A stretch of DNA of 29,949 bases from CAZRUA01 sp964603125 (GCA_964603125.1 CAZRUA010000038.1:1-29949); one strand, 5' to 3'. Positions 17,671 through 25,717 are shown, counted from the first letter of the stretch. The notes: generated by a model not told the origin, from the letters alone. Translations and numbers: made by a program.

Positions 17671-20358
17671 ATGCTTACAAAACAAAACAAGTTCTTTTCC
17701 TTTATTCTGATATGTCTTTTTGGAGGCAACATGTTGGCTCAGTATAGTAAGGGTTTAAGTTTATACAATCATTTAGATTACTACAAGGCCATACCGAAAT
17801 TTAAAAAGGCAACAAAAAAGAAAAATGCTCATCAACAAGATGCCTTTATAAAACTTGGAGATTGCTACTACTTTGATAAAAAATACAAGGAAGCAGAAGA
17901 ATGTTACAAGCAAGCAGAAGAACTCGGAAATATCGACGCTTCAGCTCACTACCATTACGGAATGGTTTTAAAAAATAACAATCATTACGATGAAGCATTA
18001 CGTGAGTTTCAAATGTATTTACAAGCTAACCCCAACGATGGTAAAGCCAAAAATGCCTTAAAATCTTGTAATGAGATTAAAACTTGGCAAACAAAACCAA
18101 AGGAATATGATGTTGTTAATTTTGAAAGTGTTAATACAAGTAAAAGTGAGTTTGCACCAGTACTTTATCAAAATAAATTAGTTTTTATTAGTGAGCAATT
18201 AGGAGATTTAGTCAATTATCAAGAGTTTGATTACAACGGAACACCTTATTTGAATGTTTATTTTACAGAATTAAAAAACGGGCAAGGTTCCAAAATTAAA
18301 GGGTTTAGCAAACGTGTGAATTCAAATTACCATGATGGTCCAGTTTGTTTTAGTAAAGACGAAAACACTTTGTATTTAACACGTATCAATTATGTGGTAA
18401 ATAAAAAAAGTAAAGACTTTGTAAATAGAGCAAAAATTTTCGTTTCAACTAAAAATGGAAACTCTTGGGGTAAATTACAATCTTTTCAATACAATAGTGA
18501 TGACTATTCTGTAGCACATCCTTGTTTATCTCCTGATGGAAATAGCTTATATTTTTCAAGTGATATGCCTGGTGGCTTTGGTGGAAAGGATTTATACGTT
18601 TGTAAAAAAAATGGTACAGGCTGGGATAAACCTAAAAACTTAGGTGCAGATATAAATACAAGTGGCGATGAAACCTTTCCAAGCATTAGAAGCACTGATG
18701 GAATGTTGTTTTTCTCTTCAGATGGTTTACCAGGATTTGGCGGATTAGATATTTTTAGCGCCAAACAAATTCAAGAACAATGGATTTTAAATAGAAACGA
18801 AGGTTTGGGTATTAACAGTTTCACGGATGATTTTGGTATTTGCTTTTTGGATAACAAAACCGGATACATGAGTAGTGATAGAGATGGAGGAAAAGGAAGT
18901 GACGACATTTATAAATTTACATTCACCAATCGCTATGTTTCTTTAGATGGATATGTTTTATACAGCAAGGATAGTGCTGATGCTGTAAATAATATAAAAG
19001 TTTGGCTTGCCGATTTAAGTGGAGTTAGATTAGGTGAAACTTCCACAAACAAAGAAGGGTATTTTAGATTTGATAATTTAGAAGAAGGTAAAAAGTATAA
19101 TGTAATCATTGACCAATCTTCTGCTGGATACAATAATGAAAATAGATTTTATTATGCGTCTTCGAAAAAGGAGCTACAACGTATCACAACCAATTTGAAT
19201 ACAGGAGATAAATTTGTTTTTAGAAATTTACCAGCCGACCCAAATTCATTGCCCGAAATTGATAGTCCTGATGACGTTAATATAGCCGGGAATATATTGT
19301 ATGGCGAAAACCCATCTTCTCCCCTAGCCTATAAAAAACTAGTTTTATTAGATGAGAAAGGGAAAGTAATTGAAACAACTACAACCAATGCTTTTGGTGC
19401 CTTTGTATTTAATAAACTACCTCCAGATAAAAATTATTTAATTGAACTAAGCGAAGACGATGCAAATCTACCAGCTAACTCAAAAATAATTTTAACTACT
19501 AGCAATGGGAAGGAAGTAAAAGTTTTACGCGCAGGTTCTAAGGGTGATTTTAAATTTAAAATTCTCGCTGGTGATAAAAATAAATACGAAGAACTTGTTG
19601 TAGAAGATGCGGATTTAGTTATGAATTTTAAAGGTAAATTAATTGATAAAGATTCGAAAGTTTTACCAGGTACTAAAGTATATTTATTAAACGATAAAGG
19701 TGAAGTAGTTGAAACAGCTGTTACTGACGCAAATGGTAAATTTGAATTTAAAAAATTGAATTCAGATAAAAACTACCTTATTTCACTGGGTGCTGATGAC
19801 CCAACTTTAGCAGGTTATGACAGATTGTTTATTACCGACTTAAGTGGTAAAGTGAAACGCGAATTAATAAGAGATAAACTAAAAGGATTCAAATACCACT
19901 TATTAAAATCAGATCACACAGAAATGGCTGAGTTATACGTGGATGATCCATGGTTAGAAGTTTTAGAAATGAAAAACAAGAAGTTAAAAGAAGCATTAAC
20001 CATAATTGAAAAAGTTTATTACAGTTTGGGCGATTATAAATTTGACGACAATGGACGCTTAGTTCTTGACAAGGTAATTGGAATTTTGAAGTCGGACCCG
20101 AATTTAAAAATTGAGCTTAGTTCTCACACCGATTCGAGAGCAGCCGATGCTTTTAACTTAACACTTTCTCAAAAAAGAGCAAAAACTGCCGTTGATTACA
20201 TGGTATCGAAAGGTATTGATAAAAAACGCTTAATTGCTATAGGTTACGGAGAAACGCAGCTTAAAAATAAATGTGGCAATGATGTTGAATGTACCGAAGA
20301 GGAACACGCAGAAAACCGCAGAACAGAGTTTAAAATTATACAGATAAATACAAAATAA
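17671..20358 (+). CDS. PorE-like OmpA-family protein: TPR, PD40 propeller, three CRD domains, OmpA C-terminal
   Basis: 895-residue envelope protein. Order: signal peptide 1-22; TPR repeats about 25-135 (KLGDCYYFDKKYKEAEECYKQ); a PD40/WD40-like propeller about 150-415 with repeated CLSPDGNSLYFSSD, SIRSTDGMLFFSSDG and YMSSDRDGG blades; three carboxypeptidase-regulatory-like (CRD) domains near 423-490, 536-597 and 650-711; and an OmpA peptidoglycan-binding domain about 780-892. The diaminopimelate ligands are D821 (SSHTDSR) and R836 (SQKRAK), 15 residues apart as in E. coli OmpA. The order TPR-propeller-CRD-OmpA is that of PorE, a type IX secretion protein anchoring the machinery to peptidoglycan; PorE has a single CRD, here there are three. 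A PorP/SprF-associated accessory copy rather than the core PorE is equally possible, since such paralogues are common. Confidence 0.88.
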   Translation: MLTKQNKFFSFILICLFGGNMLAQYSKGLSLYNHLDYYKAIPKFKKATKKKNAHQQDAFIKLGDCYYFDKKYKEAEECYKQAEELGNIDASAHYHYGMVLKNNNHYDEALREFQMYLQANPNDGKAKNALKSCNEIKTWQTKPKEYDVVNFESVNTSKSEFAPVLYQNKLVFISEQLGDLVNYQEFDYNGTPYLNVYFTELKNGQGSKIKGFSKRVNSNYHDGPVCFSKDENTLYLTRINYVVNKKSKDFVNRAKIFVSTKNGNSWGKLQSFQYNSDDYSVAHPCLSPDGNSLYFSSDMPGGFGGKDLYVCKKNGTGWDKPKNLGADINTSGDETFPSIRSTDGMLFFSSDGLPGFGGLDIFSAKQIQEQWILNRNEGLGINSFTDDFGICFLDNKTGYMSSDRDGGKGSDDIYKFTFTNRYVSLDGYVLYSKDSADAVNNIKVWLADLSGVRLGETSTNKEGYFRFDNLEEGKKYNVIIDQSSAGYNNENRFYYASSKKELQRITTNLNTGDKFVFRNLPADPNSLPEIDSPDDVNIAGNILYGENPSSPLAYKKLVLLDEKGKVIETTTTNAFGAFVFNKLPPDKNYLIELSEDDANLPANSKIILTTSNGKEVKVLRAGSKGDFKFKILAGDKNKYEELVVEDADLVMNFKGKLIDKDSKVLPGTKVYLLNDKGEVVETAVTDANGKFEFKKLNSDKNYLISLGADDPTLAGYDRLFITDLSGKVKRELIRDKLKGFKYHLLKSDHTEMAELYVDDPWLEVLEMKNKKLKEALTIIEKVYYSLGDYKFDDNGRLVLDKVIGILKSDPNLKIELSSHTDSRAADAFNLTLSQKRAKTAVDYMVSKGIDKKRLIAIGYGETQLKNKCGNDVECTEEEHAENRRTEFKIIQINTK

Positions 20359-20370
20359 TACCAGTTATGT

Positions 20371-20398
20371 GCAAAAAGCGACCACTTATGGTTTTTGC
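20371..20398 (+). other. Imperfect hairpin after the PorE-like gene
   Basis: GCAAAA (20371-20376) and ACCA (20381-20384) pair with TGGT (20389-20392) and TTTTGC (20393-20398), leaving a four-base bulge AGCG and a CTTA loop. It lies between the PorE-like stop and the next gene's -7 box and could be a weak terminator or attenuator; the T run is short. Confidence 0.25.
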
Positions 20399-20399
20399 T

Positions 20400-20407
20400 T
20401 AAATTTG
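20400..20407 (+). promoter_or_regulatory. -7 promoter element of the barrel/Ig-repeat gene
   Basis: TAAATTTG is a perfect TAnnTTTG match 37 bases before the ATG, predicting a leader of about 30 bases and independent transcription from the PorE-like operon. No convincing -33 TTTG at the expected distance. Confidence 0.45.
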
Positions 20408-20444
20408 GCACATTATCTGCTTTATCGAGGAAAACATACAATTC

Positions 20445-23400
20445 ATGGAAACTATATCTACTTTCAGAAAATCAATACTAAGTGTAATTTTTAGCTTAGT
20501 TTTTATTTCATTAAATGCCCAAACTAATTATACAGATTACGGAAATCGTTGGAGAATTGGTTTAAATATGGGTGGAAGCTGGCAAACATCAGATGTTAGA
20601 GCAAAAGGCTTGGGCTTAGGTGGCGGCTTTACAATTGAAAAAGTTTTAACTAAGCGTCAAGAAGCAGTTTTTAACTGGAGTCTTGGTTTTAGATACCTAT
20701 CTGCAAACCAATTTGGTTTAGATACTCGCAAAAATACGAGCATTTTACAAAACAATGCTTTAAATGGTACTGATGATCCATCGGTAAATTATGTACCAAA
20801 TGGTTTTTTCTTAAATAACTATAAAACAAAAATGACTGAAGGAGCTCTTGAGTTAAAATTAGGTTTAAATAGATTAGAAAGAAATACAGGAGTAATTGCC
20901 CATTTTTGGGGTGGTGTTGGTATTAGTGCTTACAAAACTAAAATCAATGCTTTAGATGCTGATGGAAAAATGTATAGTTTCTCAAATGTTACCAATACAA
21001 ATGGCTATAGCCAATTAATAGATGATTCTTACGAAAGTAATGCTGATGGAGTTAATCCAAATAGCAATTCAGCTTTTAACTGGAATGCTGGTTATGGTTT
21101 AGGTTACCGTTTTAGCAAACACGTTGCTTTGGTATTTGAGCATAAATTTACTTTTATTAACTCAGATAAAATTGATGGTCAACAATGGAAATCGAATACT
21201 GCTTTATCTCCCGATAAAGACATGTATCACTATGTATCGGCTAATTTAAACTTTACATTATATGGTCGTCAGCGAGCTACAACAACTCCTGTATCAACAG
21301 ATCCTAATGTTTATACTCCTACTCCAACTTATCAACCAAAACCAATAATTACTGTTTATTACCCAAGTTCAAATCCATTTACATCTGCTTCTAACGTGGT
21401 AAATGTTTCGGCAAATGTTCAAAATGTAACTACATCAAGCCAAATTTCAGTTTCACAAAATGGTTATGCTATAACAAACTTTGTTTTTAACCCAAACAAT
21501 GGTTCGTTAAGTTTTCCAGCTAACTTAAATTACGGAACTAATTCGGTAACAATAACAGCAACTAATAACGCCGGACAAGATGTTAAGAATATTACTATGA
21601 ATTATAATATTCCAAACACACCAACAAATCCAACTGTTGTTAATAATCCTCCACGTGTTACAGTTACTTATCCAAACAATAATTTTTCTACAACTAATAG
21701 TTCAATTAATGTAAGTGCTAGTACACAGTATATAAGTAATTCAAGCCAAGTAACTGTTGTTGTAAATGGTTCTAATGTAAATAACTTTACATTTAACTCT
21801 AACACAGGTGTAATTAACTTACCAGTAAATTTAAATAATGGAAATAATAGCGTAGTAATATCAGTACAAAATGCTTACGGAAATGACAATGCAGTAGTTA
21901 ACATTGTTAAAGATATCACTACAACTCCGGTTCCAGTTAATTATCCTCCAAAAGTAAATATTACTTATCCTAACAATAATTACACTTCTACTGTAAATCA
22001 AATTACAGTAAATGCTACTACACAATACGTAAGTAATACAAGCCAAATTACAATTGTTGTGAATGGAAGTAACGTAACTAATTATACTTTTAATCCTAAC
22101 CAAGGAACTATTACATTACCATTAAATTTAATCAACGGAAATAACAGTATTGTTATCTCAGTTCAAAATGCTTATGGTAATGATAATGCAGTATTAAATG
22201 TAGTTTATACTGTACCTACTACTCCAACGAATCCAACAAATCCTACAAATCCTACAAATCCAAATACTACAACACATAACCCTGTTACAAGTCAAGTTGG
22301 GTCAAAACCAATAGTAACTATTTCAAACCCTCCTTATTCTCCTTACACTTCAACTGTAACAGCATTCACAGTGCAAGGTAATGTTAAAAATGTGCAATCA
22401 TCAAGTCAAGTTGTTGTAAATTACAACGGAGCTAACATTTCAAACTTTACATTTAATGCTCAAAATGGTGATGTTACTTTCCCAGTTACTTTAATTGCTG
22501 GTAATAATGTAGCTACAATTACAGGCACAAACCAGTTTGGTAATTCGTCAAAAAGTGTAAACATTAAATATGAATTACCTGTTGTACCAACAGTTAAAAA
22601 TCCTCCAGTTGTAGTTATTACAAATCCTGCCACTGCTGGTTTTACTACAAGTAATTCTAACTTTGTTGCTACAGCTACTATAACTAACATTACTGCACAA
22701 AATCAGGTAACTGTAAGCTTCAATGGAGCTAATTACACTAACTTTACTTATAATGGTAGTAATGGAGTTAACATTCCTTTAAATTTAGTAAATGGTTCGA
22801 ACTCAATTACAGTAACTGGAACAAATGGTGATGGATCAGATAGTAAAACAACAACCATTACTTACACAGCTCCTCAGCCTAAACCAGTTGTTACAATCAT
22901 TAATCCTAATAACTGTCCTGTAAGTACTCATAGTTCTTCTATATCATTTACAGCTCAAGTATTAAATGTTACTTCACAAAATCAAATCACTGTAAAACAA
23001 AATGGTAATTCAATTCCATTTAATTACTCTAGTTCAAACGACTTAGTAACTTTTAATCCAACTTTAAGTTTAGGTATTAATACATTTATTGTTTCGGCAA
23101 CTAATAATAGCGGAAGTGATAGTAAATCATGTACTGTAAATTACACTTTACAAACTCCAACAATGGGTAGCTTACCTGATACTATTCGTCACACAAATGG
23201 TGGCCCTAGTACTGGAGGTTCATCAACTCCTAACGGTGGTAGTGGTCATGGTGCAGGCGGAAATTCAACTGGTACTTCTACAAATGGTGGTAACTCAACA
23301 GGAACAACTCATGGTTCGGGAAGTGGAACTGTAAAACCTAAAACAGTAAAACCAATTGGCACAGTTACTCCAGTTAATACAGGTTCTGGTTCAGGGAATG

Positions 23401-23594
23401 GTTCTACACCAAGACCAGTTGCTCCTACTCAAACACCAGCAAATACAGGAACAGGAACTGGTTCAGGAGGAAGTACACCAAGAACAACAAAACCTACAGA
23501 AACATCAACTAATCCTGAAAAAGGTAATACAACTCCTACAACAACACCTAAAAAGGGTGGAACAAAAGGTGAAACAACAACAGAACCTAATTAA
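20445..23594 (+). CDS. Barrel-like outer-membrane protein with six Ig-like repeats and Thr/Gly/Pro-rich tail
   Basis: 1049 residues. A signal peptide (cleavage near ISLNAQ-TNY) leads into an OmpA/OprF-like eight-strand barrel at about 30-273 (RWRIGLNMGGSWQ, FNWSLGFRYLS, ALELKLGLNRL, AHFWGGVGISAYK, NAGYGLGYRFSKHVALVFEHKF, VSANLNFTLYG). Six beta-sandwich repeats of about 90 residues follow at 299-389, 402-491, 501-589, 621-710, 719-808 and 813-901; each has P-x-V-x-I-T-x-P, V-x-V-x-x-x-V-x-N-V/I, Q-x-x-V-x-x-N-G and G-x-N-x-x-x-I-x-x-x-N motifs, and linkers include a (TNP)n run at 593-607. The last 145 residues are Gly/Thr/Ser/Pro/Lys-rich and probably disordered. No sorting domain is present, so display is presumably through the barrel. 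Carbohydrate, wall or surface binding are all possible; the repeats look Ig-like but no family is assigned. Confidence 0.78.
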   Translation: METISTFRKSILSVIFSLVFISLNAQTNYTDYGNRWRIGLNMGGSWQTSDVRAKGLGLGGGFTIEKVLTKRQEAVFNWSLGFRYLSANQFGLDTRKNTSILQNNALNGTDDPSVNYVPNGFFLNNYKTKMTEGALELKLGLNRLERNTGVIAHFWGGVGISAYKTKINALDADGKMYSFSNVTNTNGYSQLIDDSYESNADGVNPNSNSAFNWNAGYGLGYRFSKHVALVFEHKFTFINSDKIDGQQWKSNTALSPDKDMYHYVSANLNFTLYGRQRATTTPVSTDPNVYTPTPTYQPKPIITVYYPSSNPFTSASNVVNVSANVQNVTTSSQISVSQNGYAITNFVFNPNNGSLSFPANLNYGTNSVTITATNNAGQDVKNITMNYNIPNTPTNPTVVNNPPRVTVTYPNNNFSTTNSSINVSASTQYISNSSQVTVVVNGSNVNNFTFNSNTGVINLPVNLNNGNNSVVISVQNAYGNDNAVVNIVKDITTTPVPVNYPPKVNITYPNNNYTSTVNQITVNATTQYVSNTSQITIVVNGSNVTNYTFNPNQGTITLPLNLINGNNSIVISVQNAYGNDNAVLNVVYTVPTTPTNPTNPTNPTNPNTTTHNPVTSQVGSKPIVTISNPPYSPYTSTVTAFTVQGNVKNVQSSSQVVVNYNGANISNFTFNAQNGDVTFPVTLIAGNNVATITGTNQFGNSSKSVNIKYELPVVPTVKNPPVVVITNPATAGFTTSNSNFVATATITNITAQNQVTVSFNGANYTNFTYNGSNGVNIPLNLVNGSNSITVTGTNGDGSDSKTTTITYTAPQPKPVVTIINPNNCPVSTHSSSISFTAQVLNVTSQNQITVKQNGNSIPFNYSSSNDLVTFNPTLSLGINTFIVSATNNSGSDSKSCTVNYTLQTPTMGSLPDTIRHTNGGPSTGGSSTPNGGSGHGAGGNSTGTSTNGGNSTGTTHGSGSGTVKPKTVKPIGTVTPVNTGSGSGNGSTPRPVAPTQTPANTGTGTGSGGSTPRTTKPTETSTNPEKGNTTPTTTPKKGGTKGETTTEPN
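21339..23147 (+). repeat. Six Ig-like coding repeats
   Basis: In-frame repeats at about 21339-21611, 21648-21917, 21945-22211, 22305-22574, 22599-22868 and 22881-23147. Units 2 and 3 are the closest pair, also in DNA: both contain near-identical stretches such as TCAGT(A/T)CAAAATGCTTA, GGAAATAA(T/C)AG and GA(C/T)AATGCAGTA, which points to a recent duplication. The other units are conserved mainly at protein level. Confidence 0.8.
22221..22265 (+). repeat. Short tandem repeat coding for Thr-Asn-Pro
   Basis: About four copies of a nine-base unit (AATCCTACA-like, coding N-P-T) form the linker between Ig-like units 3 and 4. Two adjoining copies are identical, so the tract could change length by slippage in nine-base, frame-preserving steps. 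Confidence 0.75.
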
Positions 23595-23609
23595 TAGTAA
23601 ACTATATAA

Positions 23610-23649
23610 AAACAAAAGAGGCGCAATATATATTGCGCCTCTTTTGTTT
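23610..23649. terminator. Bidirectional 18-bp hairpin terminator
   Basis: A perfect inverted repeat: AAACAAAAGAGGCGCAAT (23610-23627) pairs with ATTGCGCCTCTTTTGTTT (23632-23649) across ATAT. The stem is GC-rich in the middle and A/T at both ends, so it gives a T-tailed hairpin in either direction. It closes the barrel/Ig gene (stop 15 bases upstream) and the convergent HEAT-like gene, whose TAA stop (23648-23650) lies inside the stem. Confidence 0.92.
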
Positions 23650-24166
23650 ATGACCTTAGCAACTTTTTACACGAACTTTTAATTCCCGCAGAATCCGTGC
23701 TATCCAGAAGATTTTGAATTACAGGTCTGATTTCTTGAAATAATTCAGGATACTTTTTACATATTTTTGAAGCCACATGTATGCAATTTGCTTTGGTTCC
23801 TTCAGGGTCTTTTAACGAAGTAATACATTGCAAACAAAGGTCGAATAATTTGGATTCGTATTTCACTGGAATTTCAGCAAAAAGTATTGCGCGCAGGGAA
23901 TTTCGTTTTACACCTTGATGAAATTTATCCGATTCAATTAAAAACAACAATTTATCCCAATGCTTCTCCAAAAACTCAGGATGTTCTTCAACACAGTAAG
24001 ACATGGGATAGGAAGCTCTTTGAGAAATTACAAAATCATCTCCATAACAAAATTCAAATAAAATGTTAAAACGCTCAACATTTTTGCCAACCCACGTAAC
24101 TATTTCGTCTTTTCTACGTTTAGAATGTTCTTCAACAATTAGTTGTTTTAAAAAAGCCTTGGACAT
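23648..24166 (-). CDS. HEAT-repeat-like helical protein
   Basis: 172 residues without a signal peptide or membrane segment. The sequence is built of paired amphipathic helices (SKRRKDEIVTWVGKNVERFNIL, ISQRASYPMSYCVEEHPEFLEKHWDKLLFLI, VKRNSLRAILFAEI, KANCIHVASKICKKYPEL, IKSSCKKLLR) as in HEAT/ARM-type scaffolds. It resembles small Bacteroidota proteins that databases sometimes mislabel as adenylosuccinate lyase, but it has none of that enzyme's signature residues. Function is unknown; protein binding is the likely role. The ATG at 24164-24166 is preceded on the minus strand by TAATTTTG (24171-24178), a perfect -7 box so close that the transcript could be nearly leaderless. It is divergent from the next gene with only 35 bases between starts. 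Confidence 0.75.
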   Translation of the reverse strand: MSKAFLKQLIVEEHSKRRKDEIVTWVGKNVERFNILFEFCYGDDFVISQRASYPMSYCVEEHPEFLEKHWDKLLFLIESDKFHQGVKRNSLRAILFAEIPVKYESKLFDLCLQCITSLKDPEGTKANCIHVASKICKKYPELFQEIRPVIQNLLDSTDSAGIKSSCKKLLRS

Positions 24167-24201
24167 AATTCAAAATTAACCTTTATTCAGTAAATTTAAC
24201 T

Positions 24202-24900
24202 ATGAGAAAAAAAATAATTTTAAGTATCGTTTTGCTCTCCATCTTAGCCGTAGGGTTTTATTTTTTGAATCGTTACAATTTTTTAAGTGCAATAAAACCC
24301 AATAAGGCAGAAGTTTCGAAACCCATTATTAAAAGAAATTACACCTTAACCAAATCCAATATCATTAAAATTAAATCTAAATTATCGGCTAACGAAGCGA
24401 ATGAGAAAAGTGTTTCAAGCTTTATAAATATTTTAACGGATTCAATATTTAGTCAGTGGTACGGAACCAAATGGGATTTTTATGGCACGACTCAAATACC
24501 CAATGAAGGTAAAATTGCTTGCGGTTATTTTGTAACAACCACCTTACAAGATGCCGGGGTTAAACTTCAGCGTTCAAAGTTAGCTCAACTAGCTAGTGAA
24601 GAAATGATTAAAACCTTAGTTCGAAAAAGTGATATTCACCGCTTTAGTAATTATAAAATTGACAAGTTTAATAGTGAAATTAAAAAATTAGGTAAAGGCT
24701 TGTATGTAATTGGTTTAGATAATCATACAGGATTTATTTTAAACAAAAATGATAGTGTGTTTTTCATTCATAGTAGTGGTATTTATCCTTATTGTGTGAT
24801 GAAAGAATATGCACCTGAATCAAAACTTTTGGTTCATTCGAAATATCGTGTTGTTGGAAAAATCTCTACCCCTACTTTTTTAAAAGAACACTGGTTTTAA
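24202..24900 (+). CDS. Membrane-anchored Cys/His/His protein A, possible diverged NlpC/P60-like hydrolase
   Basis: 232 residues: an N-terminal transmembrane or signal segment (about 4-22), then a domain of unrecognised family. Its conserved landmarks are SQWYGTKWDFYGTT, KIACGYFVTTTLQDAG with C107, GLYVIGLDNHTGFIL with H175, and SVFFIHSSG with H190. The order Cys-(G)-[FY]-V, then H-x-G-[FV], then F-[IV]-H-[AS]-S parallels the catalytic layout of NlpC/P60 peptidases, and the spacing of about 68 and 15 residues is compatible, so a thiol peptidase or amidase in the periplasm is a reasonable guess. It is not a textbook member: the usual D-C-S-G-F is replaced by A-C-G-Y-F. It is a tandem paralogue of the next gene. 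Function is inference. Confidence 0.65.
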   Translation: MRKKIILSIVLLSILAVGFYFLNRYNFLSAIKPNKAEVSKPIIKRNYTLTKSNIIKIKSKLSANEANEKSVSSFINILTDSIFSQWYGTKWDFYGTTQIPNEGKIACGYFVTTTLQDAGVKLQRSKLAQLASEEMIKTLVRKSDIHRFSNYKIDKFNSEIKKLGKGLYVIGLDNHTGFILNKNDSVFFIHSSGIYPYCVMKEYAPESKLLVHSKYRVVGKISTPTFLKEHWF

Positions 24901-24950
24901 GTTTGTAACTATTTTTCAAGTTCTCGTTATTTAGTTCAAAGAGATACAAA

Positions 24951-25685
24951 ATGAAATCTTTACGAACTATCAAATTAATTGTTCTGGCTCTGACCATGAC
25001 ATTGAGTGCTTATTTTATTTATGGTTTTAAAACCAAAAAAGTAGCTGAAACAGTGGTTCATAAAGCAGCTATTCAACCTCTCCTGTTCAAGAAAATAATT
25101 CGTCCTACTCATTTGAAAGACTATGAACTAACCAAAAAGAATGTTCAAATCATTAAATCAAATTACCAAAACGCTAATGATTCAATTAAAGTTAAAGCAT
25201 TTAATAATGTAATACTGGATTCCATTTTTGATCAATGGTACGGGACCGACTGGGATTTTAATGGAATGACGACTACACCGCAAAAAGGTAAAATTGCCTG
25301 CGGTTATTTTGTTACTACAACTCTGCAAGATGCAGGTATAGCTGTTAAACGCATTAAATACGCGCAAATGGCAAGCGAAGAAATGATAACTTTAATGGTA
25401 AATTCAAATGACGTACACCGCTACCGCAAGCTATGTATTGAAAAGTTTAATGATGAAATTAAAAAACTTGGAGAAGGCTTGTATTTGGTTGGATTAGATT
25501 GTCATGCAGGATTTGTTTTGAATCAAAAAGATAGTATCTATTTTATACATAGCAGCGGTGTTTATCCTTACAAAGTAATGAAAGAACCCACCAACAATTC
25601 TTACCTAATTGCCTTTTCTAAATACCGTATTGTAGGCAAAATTTCGACCGCAGATTTTTTAAATAAACATTGGCTTTCCCAATAA
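24951..25685 (+). CDS. Membrane-anchored Cys/His/His protein B, paralogue of the upstream gene
   Basis: 244 residues with the same plan as its neighbour: an N-terminal hydrophobic segment (about 8-25), DQWYGTDWDFNGMT, KIACGYFVTTTLQDAG with C117, GLYLVGLDCHAGFVL with H185, IYFIHSSGVYPYKVMKE with H200, and a shared end KYRIVGKIST-x-x-FL-x-x-HW. The 16-residue KIACGYFVTTTLQDAG block is identical in both proteins while the N-terminal 50 residues differ, which argues that this block is functional and that the anchors have diverged. All three Cys/His/His residues are kept in both copies. Fifty bases separate the genes, so they are probably co-transcribed. Substrate and role are unknown; a diverged NlpC/P60 or papain-like fold is the leading idea. 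Confidence 0.65.
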   Translation: MKSLRTIKLIVLALTMTLSAYFIYGFKTKKVAETVVHKAAIQPLLFKKIIRPTHLKDYELTKKNVQIIKSNYQNANDSIKVKAFNNVILDSIFDQWYGTDWDFNGMTTTPQKGKIACGYFVTTTLQDAGIAVKRIKYAQMASEEMITLMVNSNDVHRYRKLCIEKFNDEIKKLGEGLYLVGLDCHAGFVLNQKDSIYFIHSSGVYPYKVMKEPTNNSYLIAFSKYRIVGKISTADFLNKHWLSQ

Positions 25686-25717
25686 TAAGCCTTACTTTTA
25701 TCGAAACAAAATTTCTT

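Noticed and set aside
21861..22103. Minus-strand frame of 80 residues within the Ig repeats
   Set aside because: Antisense of repetitive AT-rich coding DNA, Ile/Asn/Tyr/Cys-rich, no start context.
21339..23147. Possible CRISPR or other regularly spaced array
   Set aside because: The periodicity of about 270-360 bases is in frame and conserved mainly at protein level, so it is a protein repeat.
23356..23682. Plus-strand reading frame giving a Gln/Leu-rich 108-residue protein
   Set aside because: It is the second frame of the Gly/Thr/Pro-rich tail of the barrel/Ig protein and runs through the bidirectional terminator; the odd composition follows from the repetitive codons.
23648..24166. Adenylosuccinate lyase
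   Set aside because: Such labels exist for similar small helical proteins, but the lyase signature and length are absent; a HEAT-like fold fits better.
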